Shown piece by piece: positions 9,343-18,550 of a DNA stretch of 64,000 nt. Positions within the stretch are counted from its first letter, which is position 1, and every line of letters starts with the position of its first letter. The notes under the pieces are model-generated. The model saw nothing but the letters and a program-made list of their open reading frames with translations. It was not told the DNA's origin and did not search any database. Source of the DNA: Bacteroidota bacterium (lineage in GTDB: Bacteria; Bacteroidota; Bacteroidia; 2-12-FULL-35-15); assembly GCA_025963715.1 (NCBI GenBank), contig JAOQAG010000034.1:54999-118998 (forward strand), read 5' to 3'. The position numbers were made by a program, and so were the translations under genes.

Positions 9343-9350
9343 CAAATGTA
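9343..9350 (-). promoter_or_regulatory. Bacteroidota -7 box for yigZ
   Basis: TACATTTG on the minus strand matches TAnnTTTG fully and ends 3 nt before the ATG at 9339. Transcription would begin at or next to the start codon, implying a leaderless mRNA. No clear TTG at -33 was found. Confidence 0.5.
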
Positions 9351-9450
9351 CACATTCGGGCTAAAAAACAGGAATCCGAATCCTTAATTTTAGCAAAATT
9401 TGAACTTGACAGGCAGTGGTTTTCGGATTTACTTAGCGCAAATATTAAAC

Positions 9451-9894
9451 ATGCTGATCGGATTTTTCGACATACAAACACTCACTAAAAAACTGGTACT
9501 CGAATCGAGCTTCAGCAGCATTGATGCTGTTGAGAAAATGCTGACAGAGATCCGCGATCAGTATGACATAGAGGAGGAAAAGCAGACTGCCATCTGGGTC
9601 GTATTGAATGAAGCGGTAGCCAATGCGATCAGGCATGGAAATAAATTTGACCCTTCTAAAAAAGTACTGTTAAAAGCAAAATTTATCAAAAATCGTTACC
9701 TGCGTTTTAAAGTGAAAGATGAAGGAGAAGGTTTTGACCCGGCATTAGTACCGGATCCTACCAGTGCCGAACGTGTGGCGGAACCCGATGGAAGAGGCAT
9801 TTTCCTGATGAAAAAACTGGCAGATTCGATTTTGTATTCCGATTTCGGTAAAACCCTTGAAATAACCTTCGATTTGCAGAAAAATGCAGACTAA
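9451..9894 (+). CDS. RsbW-like anti-sigma-factor ATPase, first of a tandem pair
   Basis: The product has 147 residues and is a GHKL/HATPase_c fold of the serine-kinase anti-sigma type. The N box WVVLNEAVANAIRHGNK, the G1 box VKDEGEGFDP and the G2 region DGRGIFLMKKL are all intact. Family members phosphorylate an anti-anti-sigma STAS protein and bind a sigma factor. No sigma factor or phosphatase gene is adjacent. The start is ATG 9451, because the upstream extension needs a TTG at 9400 and would be longer than the paralogue at 10104. Spacing to the paralogue is 209 nt. Confidence 0.85.
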   Translation: MLIGFFDIQTLTKKLVLESSFSSIDAVEKMLTEIRDQYDIEEEKQTAIWVVLNEAVANAIRHGNKFDPSKKVLLKAKFIKNRYLRFKVKDEGEGFDPALVPDPTSAERVAEPDGRGIFLMKKLADSILYSDFGKTLEITFDLQKNAD

Positions 9895-10103
9895 TTTTTC
9901 TTTAAAAACGACCAGATATTCGATTGGGTATAAACCCGGCAAGACTTTTTAAATTGTTGATTATTAATGTAATAGTTAAATTACAAATGCTTTTTATGTC
10001 GTTTGGGATTAGAATACTTTTTGGTTTTTGACGTATCCTTTTTGTTATTATTCCGGTATAACATGGTAAATTAGATGAACGTTTTACTTAAAACCTTGAA
10101 GCC

Positions 10104-10541
10104 ATGCGTATCAATAATATAAATTCCGATCATGCCGTTCAGATGTTTGCTTTTCAATCAGATCTGAAATGCATTGACTCCCTGGAAATTCTCTTAGATG
10201 AATTAAAGGAGCAATTTGCGATCTCCGAACATGTGTACAGCTCCATTTGGGTTGTATTGAACGAGGCGATCTCCAACGCTGTTATTCATGGTAATAAAAT
10301 GAATCCGCTAAAAAAGATCCGTTTAACAGTAGAATTAAAATGGGATAATTTTATTTGTTTCCGTGTAAAAGATGAAGGCGATGGATTTGACCCGAACAGC
10401 GTGCCTGATCCTACCAGTGCGGACCGGATCGATCAGCCTAACGGGCGCGGCGTATTCCTGATGAAAAAATTATCAGACCTCGCTTTGTTTTCCGATAACG
10501 GTTCTACCGTTGATCTGTATTTTGATATTTCAAAAAATTAA
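10104..10541 (+). CDS. RsbW-like anti-sigma-factor ATPase, second of a tandem pair
   Basis: The product has 145 residues and is paralogous to the gene at 9451. The boxes WVVLNEAISNAVIHGNK, VKDEGDGFDPNSVPDPTSA and NGRGVFLMKKLSD are nearly identical in both. The N-terminal 60 residues and the strand region after the N box differ far more, which suggests that the two keep ATP binding but have different protein partners. I infer a partner-switching role. The 209-nt gap before it (9895-10103) holds no recognised element. Confidence 0.85.
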   Translation: MRINNINSDHAVQMFAFQSDLKCIDSLEILLDELKEQFAISEHVYSSIWVVLNEAISNAVIHGNKMNPLKKIRLTVELKWDNFICFRVKDEGDGFDPNSVPDPTSADRIDQPNGRGVFLMKKLSDLALFSDNGSTVDLYFDISKN

Positions 10542-10643
10542 TTGAACGGATAATTATATCGCCGGGAGCGTGCATACTTCTTCTAACTACTCTAAATCCT
10601 TTAACACACAGTACCCGATACCAGTATCTTTTTAACAAACACA

Positions 10644-10678
10644 GCTCTTGATTCTTGAGTCTTGAATCTTGCTTCTAT
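10644..10678. repeat. Heptad array, five units (ATTCTTG type)
   Basis: Five consecutive 7-nt units, mostly NNTCTTG, follow AACAAACACAG. The next module begins TTTAGCAAACACAG (about 10679-10691). Confidence 0.6.
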
Positions 10679-10691
10679 TTTAGCAAACACA

Positions 10692-10726
10692 GTACCTGAT
10701 ACCTGCTACTTTATACCTGATACATT
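10692..10726. repeat. Heptad array overlapping the ribD stop codon
   Basis: Five 7-nt units of the ATACCTG type occupy 10692-10726. The ribD stop codon (10706-10708, minus strand) and the preceding six codons (N-V-S-G-I-K) lie inside the array, so the repeat supplies the end of the protein. Confidence 0.65.
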
Positions 10727-11761
10727 CTTATAGATCAGCAGATGATCCCCTTCTATATTGCGATTCTCAACAGGCTTTGCATCCAGCAAGGGCGCATTCA
10801 CACCTTCTTCAATGCTTTTTTGTGCAATAAACACGCGCGCTTCATCCCACAATCCTGCAGCAATAAAACTATTGATGATCTGTGTTCCACCTTCCACAAT
10901 AAGCGATTGAATGCATTTAGCGTGCAGCACCTTCATAATTTGCGGAAGGATCTTCGTATCAAAATCTATTTTTACATATTCCAGGTTGGGTTCCGAAGCA
11001 TGGTCGCCCGACGAAAAAATAAGTGTGGGCGTACTTTGATCCAGTAAATAATAATGCGGCGGTAACGATAAATTCCGGTCGGTAACAATGCGCAGCGGAT
11101 TTTTTCCACTGGTGTTTCTTACTGTCAGCTGCGGGTTATCCAGCATCGCGGTTCTTTTTCCTACCATGATCGCCTGTTCTTCGCTGCGCCATTCATGTGA
11201 TAGCTGGTTGGATGCTGCATTGGTAATTTGCAAAGGTTTTTCCAGGTCATTTTCCGCGCGGATAATGTCAATAAAACCATCCGCCGTTTGCGCCCATTTT
11301 AAAATAACATACGGACGCTTTTTTTCATGGAATGTAAAAAAACGTTTGTTCAGCTCTTTGCATTCATCTTCCAGAACGCCCACTTTTACATCAATTCCGG
11401 CTTTCATCAGTTTTTCAATGCCGCGTCCGCTTACTTCCGAAAACGTATCGATGGTGCCGATCACCACATACGGGATCTTGTATTCGATGATCAGATCTGC
11501 ACAGGGCGGCGTTTTCCCGAAATGGGAACAAGGCTCTAAATTAACGTACAGCGTTGCTTTAGTTAACAATGTTTTATCTTTCACCGAATGGATCGCATTC
11601 ACTTCCGCATGTGCTTTTCCGTATTGCTGATGATACCCTTCGCCGATGATTTCCCCGTCCAGCACAATCACACAGCCCACCATGGGGTTAGGTGCCACAT
11701 TGCCAAATCCTTTTTTTGCCAGCTCCAGGCAATGCTGCATATATTTTTGTTGAAGATCCAT
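10706..11761 (-). CDS. ribD: Bifunctional riboflavin deaminase/reductase RibD
   Basis: The product has 351 residues. It catalyses the second and third steps of riboflavin synthesis: deamination of the pyrimidine from GTP ring opening, then side-chain reduction. The N-terminal cytidine-deaminase fold has the zinc motif HAE (H51, E53) and PCSHFGKTPPC (C78, C87). The reductase domain begins near 150 (VILKWAQTADGF). ATG at 11761 is chosen because a 27-codon extension would begin inside the -7 box at 11840-11847. The last residues are encoded by a heptad repeat. Confidence 0.92.
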   Translation of the reverse strand: MDLQQKYMQHCLELAKKGFGNVAPNPMVGCVIVLDGEIIGEGYHQQYGKAHAEVNAIHSVKDKTLLTKATLYVNLEPCSHFGKTPPCADLIIEYKIPYVVIGTIDTFSEVSGRGIEKLMKAGIDVKVGVLEDECKELNKRFFTFHEKKRPYVILKWAQTADGFIDIIRAENDLEKPLQITNAASNQLSHEWRSEEQAIMVGKRTAMLDNPQLTVRNTSGKNPLRIVTDRNLSLPPHYYLLDQSTPTLIFSSGDHASEPNLEYVKIDFDTKILPQIMKVLHAKCIQSLIVEGGTQIINSFIAAGLWDEARVFIAQKSIEEGVNAPLLDAKPVENRNIEGDHLLIYKNVSGIK

Positions 11762-11839
11762 TGTTGTTTTAATAAATAAAAAATAAGCTGAAAGTACTTT
11801 TTTTATCAGTATTTTTAGCACCGTAAATTTTAAGGATTG

Positions 11840-11847
11840 CAAAGATA
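11840..11847 (-). promoter_or_regulatory. -7 box TATCTTTG for ribD
   Basis: TATCTTTG on the minus strand is a full match to TAnnTTTG. It lies about 80 nt upstream of the ribD ATG at 11761, giving a leader of roughly 70 nt. The -33 TTG is not clear. Confidence 0.5.
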
Positions 11848-11887
11848 GTCGATCCTGCAGGAATATTAATTTTTATTTAGAAAGCTT

Positions 11888-13405
11888 ATGAAGTTGCTTA
11901 AACGGCTGTGGGACGAAAAACCACTTTCACTCATTTTATTTTCCGCCTTATTCATCCGCCTGTTCTCCGTGCTTTTTTCCAAAGGTTTTGGCATGCACGA
12001 CGATCATTTTTTGGTGATAGAAGCATCACAATCCTGGGTGGATGGTTTTGATTATAACAACTGGCTGCCAAGCTCGCAGCTGGTGGAAAAGCCATCTCCA
12101 ACAGGGCACAGCTTTTTTTACTCCGGCATTCATTATTTTATTTTTCGCTTTTTGAAAGGGATCGGCATGACCGATGCACAGCATAAAATGTACATCATCC
12201 GCTTCCTGCATGCCTTGTTATCACTCACGATCATTTATTGGGCGTATAAAATTACCGATAAGCTGGCCGGACAAAAACAGGCAAAAATGGTGGGGATCAT
12301 ACTGGCCTTGCTGTGGTTTATGCCGTTTATGAGCGTACGTAACCTTGTTGAATTCGTATGCATCCCGCCATTGATGTATGCAACCTGGGTGGTGATCAAA
12401 AACTGGGAAAACAAGCGGATCCTGCCGTATGTGGTTGCCGGGCTTTGCCTGGGCTTATCATTTTCCATCCGTTTTCAATCCATTATTTTTGCAGGCGGAT
12501 TTGGATTAGCGCTGTTATTTTCAAAAAAAATAAAAGAAGCATTCGTTACCGGATTTTTCTTTTTAGTAGTGGGTGCAGCGATACAGGGAATTGTTGATTA
12601 TTACATCTGGGGCGCACCGTTCATGGAATTCCAGGAGTATGTACGTTACAACATTGCCAACGCCACACAATATTTTGTACAGGCATGGTATCTCTACCTG
12701 ATCCTGTTATTAGGCGTTTTGATCCCACCGATCAGTATTTTTTTATTTTTTGGATTTTTCAGAAGCTGGAAAAAACACCTGATCCTTTTTTTACCAAGCT
12801 TTTTATTCCTTGCTTTCCATTGTTATTTCCCGAACAAACAGGAGCGTTTTATTTTACCGATCGTGCCGTTTATCATTATTCTTGGCTATATCGGCTGGGA
12901 CGATTATGTTTCTAAATCCACTTACTGGCAAAACCACAAACGCTTACTACGCAATTTCTGGATCTTTTTCTGGTGTTTCAATTTATTGCCGCTCCTGGTT
13001 GTATCTACTGCATTTTCAAAGAAAAGCAGGGTAGATGCCATGGTATACATTGCGCATCAGAAAGATGTAAAAGCCATTATTATGGAAGACAGTAACCGCA
13101 AGAATTTTTTAATGCCGCCTTTATTTTATTTAGAAAAATGGGGACATGTAGGCGGCATTACAGAAGATATTTCTGCTGAAAAATATTATACCGAAGGATA
13201 CCTGAACACACCGGTAGATCAGCGCCCGAATTATGTCGTATTCATCCAGGAAAAACGCATTGATGAACGTGTAGCGGAAGTGAAAAAATATTTCCCGACG
13301 TTAACGTATGAAACTACGATTGAACCGAGTTTTATTGATGCACTGATGTTTTGGCTGAACCCGGAAAACAAGAACCAGATCAGTTACGTTTACAAGATCA
13401 GATAA
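11888..13405 (+). CDS. GT22/Alg9-like membrane mannosyltransferase
   Basis: The product has 505 residues with about 9-11 hydrophobic helices. The first extracytoplasmic loop carries an acidic motif, GMHDDHFLVIEASQSW (D38/D39). A later loop has NKQERFILPIVPF (about 314-330), resembling the HKEERFL motif of Alg9/PIG-B enzymes. This supports a GT-C glycosyltransferase that uses a lipid-linked sugar donor. Acceptor and sugar are unknown. Its TAA overlaps the ATG of prmC by one base, so the two are probably translationally coupled. Confidence 0.75.
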   Translation: MKLLKRLWDEKPLSLILFSALFIRLFSVLFSKGFGMHDDHFLVIEASQSWVDGFDYNNWLPSSQLVEKPSPTGHSFFYSGIHYFIFRFLKGIGMTDAQHKMYIIRFLHALLSLTIIYWAYKITDKLAGQKQAKMVGIILALLWFMPFMSVRNLVEFVCIPPLMYATWVVIKNWENKRILPYVVAGLCLGLSFSIRFQSIIFAGGFGLALLFSKKIKEAFVTGFFFLVVGAAIQGIVDYYIWGAPFMEFQEYVRYNIANATQYFVQAWYLYLILLLGVLIPPISIFLFFGFFRSWKKHLILFLPSFLFLAFHCYFPNKQERFILPIVPFIIILGYIGWDDYVSKSTYWQNHKRLLRNFWIFFWCFNLLPLLVVSTAFSKKSRVDAMVYIAHQKDVKAIIMEDSNRKNFLMPPLFYLEKWGHVGGITEDISAEKYYTEGYLNTPVDQRPNYVVFIQEKRIDERVAEVKKYFPTLTYETTIEPSFIDALMFWLNPENKNQISYVYKIR

Positions 13406-14274
13406 TGAAAATTGCTTCCAATAAAGTAACCGACATTGTTCGTTTTTTTAAAGAACAGCTGCAGGACAGATATGAAGATGGTGAGCTGGAAACCATGATC
13501 CGCTATTGCTTTGAAGAGTTTTTGAATGTGCGGCATTTTGATATTTCGCTGCATAAAAACGATACGGTAACAGAATCGGAATTGCTTAAATTTAATTTTG
13601 CAGTAAAGGATCTGAAAACGGAAAAGCCCTTGCAATATATTTTCGGTAAAGCTGATTTTTACGGACTGAAATTAATTGTGAACGAGCATGTGCTGATCCC
13701 GCGTCCGGAAACGGAAGAGTTGGTAAACCTGATCATCAGCGACCTGAAAAAAAATAAAAACAGCTTAACAATTATTGATATTGGAACCGGCAGCGGCTGT
13801 ATTCCCATTGCGTTGAAAAAAAACATTCCGGCTGCGGCTGTTTCTGCAATGGATGTTTCTGAAAATGCACTGGCCGTTGCTGCACAAAATGCTGCATTGA
13901 ATAAAACGGAGATCACGTTTATCAACGATGATATTCTTTCCCCCGCAGCAAATTACAACGCAGCTTCTTTTGATGTGATCGTGAGCAATCCGCCTTACAT
14001 CCGCATTTCTGAAAAAGAAAAAATGCACACCAATGTATTGACTTACGAACCGCACCTGGCTTTGTTTGTAAACGATCCGGATCCACTTTTGTTTTACAAT
14101 GCCATTGCTGATTTTGCATTAAAAACATTAAAACCCGGCGGAAGCATTTATTTTGAGATCAACGAAAATCTGGGGCCGGAAACGCAGCAATTAATGGAGC
14201 GCAAAGGCTTCAAAAATATCGTCCTGGTAAAAGACATGAGCAATAAAAATCGTATCTTGCGCGGTATGTATTAA
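13405..14274 (+). CDS. prmC: Release factor glutamine methyltransferase PrmC
   Basis: The product has 289 residues. It methylates the GGQ glutamine of RF1/RF2. The N-terminal helical domain (about 1-90) precedes a Rossmann methyltransferase domain with IDIGTGSGCIPIAL (about 124-137) and the catalytic NPPY (195-198). The start is the ATG in TAATG at 13405, overlapping the stop of the GT22 gene. A longer in-frame reading from 13351 would overlap that gene by 18 codons and is unlikely. Confidence 0.93.
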   Translation: MKIASNKVTDIVRFFKEQLQDRYEDGELETMIRYCFEEFLNVRHFDISLHKNDTVTESELLKFNFAVKDLKTEKPLQYIFGKADFYGLKLIVNEHVLIPRPETEELVNLIISDLKKNKNSLTIIDIGTGSGCIPIALKKNIPAAAVSAMDVSENALAVAAQNAALNKTEITFINDDILSPAANYNAASFDVIVSNPPYIRISEKEKMHTNVLTYEPHLALFVNDPDPLLFYNAIADFALKTLKPGGSIYFEINENLGPETQQLMERKGFKNIVLVKDMSNKNRILRGMY

Positions 14275-14321
14275 GGTGTTTTAAATCATCCCCAATCTTT
14301 ATTTTTTAACCATCATTTACA

Positions 14322-15182
14322 ATGAAAAAAATTATTTTTCTTTCTTTGATCCTTGCCGGATTTGCCGGTAATGGAATGGCACAAACTTCCTTTAATGTGG
14401 AATCGTTACCGACCAATGTTGGCGGTAAACCCGAATTTAAACGTATGTTTGAGCAGGAACTGGTATATCCTAAAAATGCACTGGCGCATAACGTGGACGG
14501 AAAAGTAACCATTTCGTTTACCATAAAAAAAGACAGCTCAACAGCCGATGTGGTGATCACCGAATCACCGGCAATTACCTTACAATCCAATCCGGATAAG
14601 TTAGCACAGCCTGCAATGATCGCAGCCATGAAATCTGCAAAAGAGCTGGAAGCAGAAGCATTGCGTTTGTTCAAATTTTACGAATGGGTACCGGCTGTTA
14701 AAAGTGGTGCGTATGTATCTACCAAATGGAATGTTACTTTTGATTTTGAGTCCGGGAAGTATGATAAGATCTGCAAGGAAAGAGGTTTTAAGCAAGTAAA
14801 ATACCTTCCGAAAATGCAGGTGGACAGTTCGTTTAAAGTGTATACCGTTGCCGATCAGATGCCGATGTATCAGAAAGGGAATTTTGCCTTGCAGGATTTT
14901 ATCAAAGCAAATTTGGAATATCCGCGCCAGGCGCAATTATCCAACATCCAGGGAACGGTAATGCTGAGCTTTACGGTAGAGCCGAGCGGTTTGCCTACCA
15001 ATATCGGTGTTATCAAATCCGTTGGTGGCGGCTGTGACCAGGAAGCGATCCGCATCATCGAAATGATCAAATGGTATCCTGCCAAGATCGGCGATAAGCT
15101 GGTAAGAGGCAGAATGACCTTCCCGATCTATTTTGTGCTGAATGATGATTTTAAGGATAATAGTGCGGGAGAGCAGAAATAA
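14322..15182 (+). CDS. Periplasmic protein with two TonB C-terminal domains
   Basis: The product has 286 residues: a signal peptide (about 1-20, GNGMA/Q) and two TonB-C-like domains, at about 30-140 (YPKNALAHNVDGKVTISFTI) and about 195-275 (LEYPRQAQLSNIQGTVMLSF ... AIRIIEMIKWYPAKIG). It has no proline-rich spacer and no retained N-terminal anchor, so it is not a classical TonB that spans from ExbB/ExbD. It may bind TonB boxes as a soluble adaptor, but the role is unproven. Heptad repeats begin right after the stop codon. Confidence 0.82.
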   Translation: MKKIIFLSLILAGFAGNGMAQTSFNVESLPTNVGGKPEFKRMFEQELVYPKNALAHNVDGKVTISFTIKKDSSTADVVITESPAITLQSNPDKLAQPAMIAAMKSAKELEAEALRLFKFYEWVPAVKSGAYVSTKWNVTFDFESGKYDKICKERGFKQVKYLPKMQVDSSFKVYTVADQMPMYQKGNFALQDFIKANLEYPRQAQLSNIQGTVMLSFTVEPSGLPTNIGVIKSVGGGCDQEAIRIIEMIKWYPAKIGDKLVRGRMTFPIYFVLNDDFKDNSAGEQK

Positions 15183-15350
15183 GGATTAAGGATTTTTGGA
15201 TGGAGGATTAAGGATTGAAATGCTGTGTGGATGCCGGATGTTGGAGTGTTAGATATTGGACTGTGTGTGAACGTTATATTGCAGGACAATGTTGTTATGG
15301 AAACAGGAATACTCTGCCGGAAATGTCATCCCGGGCCTGACCCGGGATCT
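15183..15350. repeat. Two heptad arrays and a family A half-element
   Basis: The first array (15183-15217, GGATTAA type, one unit of 8) starts on the base after the tonB-like stop. The second (15228-15262, five units, TTGGAGT/TTAGATA type) is followed by CTGTGTG. A single A hairpin, GTCATCCCGGGCCTGACCC (15325-15343) plus GGGATCTCATGAATG, follows. No gene is seen in the gap 15183-15440. Confidence 0.6.
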
Positions 15351-15431
15351 CATGAATGTTTGCAGCGCGTTTAGCTATCATTATTCTACAACATAACCAT
15401 TAAATATTGCAAAATTATTTTTAGAGATTAG

Positions 15432-17777
<2,346 letters not shown>

Positions 17778-17778
17778 A

Positions 17779-18348
17779 ATGGGATTATTTAAAAATATAA
17801 AACATTGGTTTGCAAACAATTCTTTAAAAAGAGAACTGTCAGTAAACCCGCGTAAAACAACCGCTCACAAATTTAATTTTGATCAGTTAAAAACCGTAGG
17901 CATTTTGTTTGATGCATCCAACCCCGAAGATTTTGAACTGGTAAAACGTTACGTGGTGTATTTACGCGAGCATACAAAAAAGGTAAAAGTGATGGGCTTT
18001 TTCAGTGCAAAACAAATTCCGGAGCTAACCTATTCAAAATTGGAATACGATTTTTTTTCGCATAAGGAAGTCAACTGGTTTGGCAAGCCAACTACGCACA
18101 TCATTGATAATTTTATTGCAGAAGAATTTGATTTGCTCATCGATTTAAACATTCACGATCATTTTTCATTGAAATACATTGCCGCATTATCAAAAGCCAA
18201 ATTTAAAGCAGGAAAATACAAAGAAGAAGATGAGTCCATTTACGACATGATGATCGATGCAGACAATACACAAACCTTAAAATATTTTTTGAGGCAGGTG
18301 GATATTTACATCACTATGCTTAACAAAGTAGAGCCAAGTTTGAATTAA
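17779..18348 (+). CDS. Conserved Bacteroidota protein (DUF6913-like)
   Basis: The product has 189 residues, soluble, with no signal peptide. It has an alternating alpha/beta pattern (KTVGILFDASNPEDFELVKR, VKVMGFFSAKQIPEL, FDLLIDLN, LKYIAALSKAKFKAGKY) that I associate with the family labelled DUF6913; this is memory, not a search. No catalytic motif is visible. The ATG follows directly on an octad repeat block, so its promoter must lie inside or before the repeats. Confidence 0.65.
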   Translation: MGLFKNIKHWFANNSLKRELSVNPRKTTAHKFNFDQLKTVGILFDASNPEDFELVKRYVVYLREHTKKVKVMGFFSAKQIPELTYSKLEYDFFSHKEVNWFGKPTTHIIDNFIAEEFDLLIDLNIHDHFSLKYIAALSKAKFKAGKYKEEDESIYDMMIDADNTQTLKYFLRQVDIYITMLNKVEPSLN

Positions 18349-18403
18349 ATGGTATTGTTGTAGGGGGCAATGTCGTTTCTTTACCATATTCACGAATAGT
18401 ACT

Positions 18404-18480
18404 GTCATCCCGCAATGTTGCGGGATCTCATAAATGTTTGCAGTATTTAATTAACCGATCCCGCAACATTGCGGGATGAC
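18404..18480. repeat. Family A double hairpin (core AATGTT)
   Basis: GTCATCCCGCAATGTTGCGG (18404 onward) is answered by CCGCAACATTGCGGGATGAC ending at 18480. Each arm is itself palindromic, and the two arms are exact reverse complements. The loop reads CTCATAAATGTTTGCAG then ATTTAATTAACC. Other copies are at 19808, 45908, 56289, 59952 and 63926. Confidence 0.85.
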
Positions 18481-18550
18481 ATATATGGAGAGTGTTTCTG
18501 TCTTATAGTAACATTGCTCTATAACCAATTAAATTTTAAAAAGCAGCTGT

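Noticed and set aside
9400..9450. TTG start giving a 164-residue first RsbW-like protein
   Set aside because: The extension has no counterpart in the paralogue; ATG 9451 gives matching lengths (147 and 145).
11762..11842. 27-codon N-terminal extension of RibD
   Set aside because: It would begin inside a TATCTTTG promoter box, and it adds a hydrophobic leader that RibD does not need.
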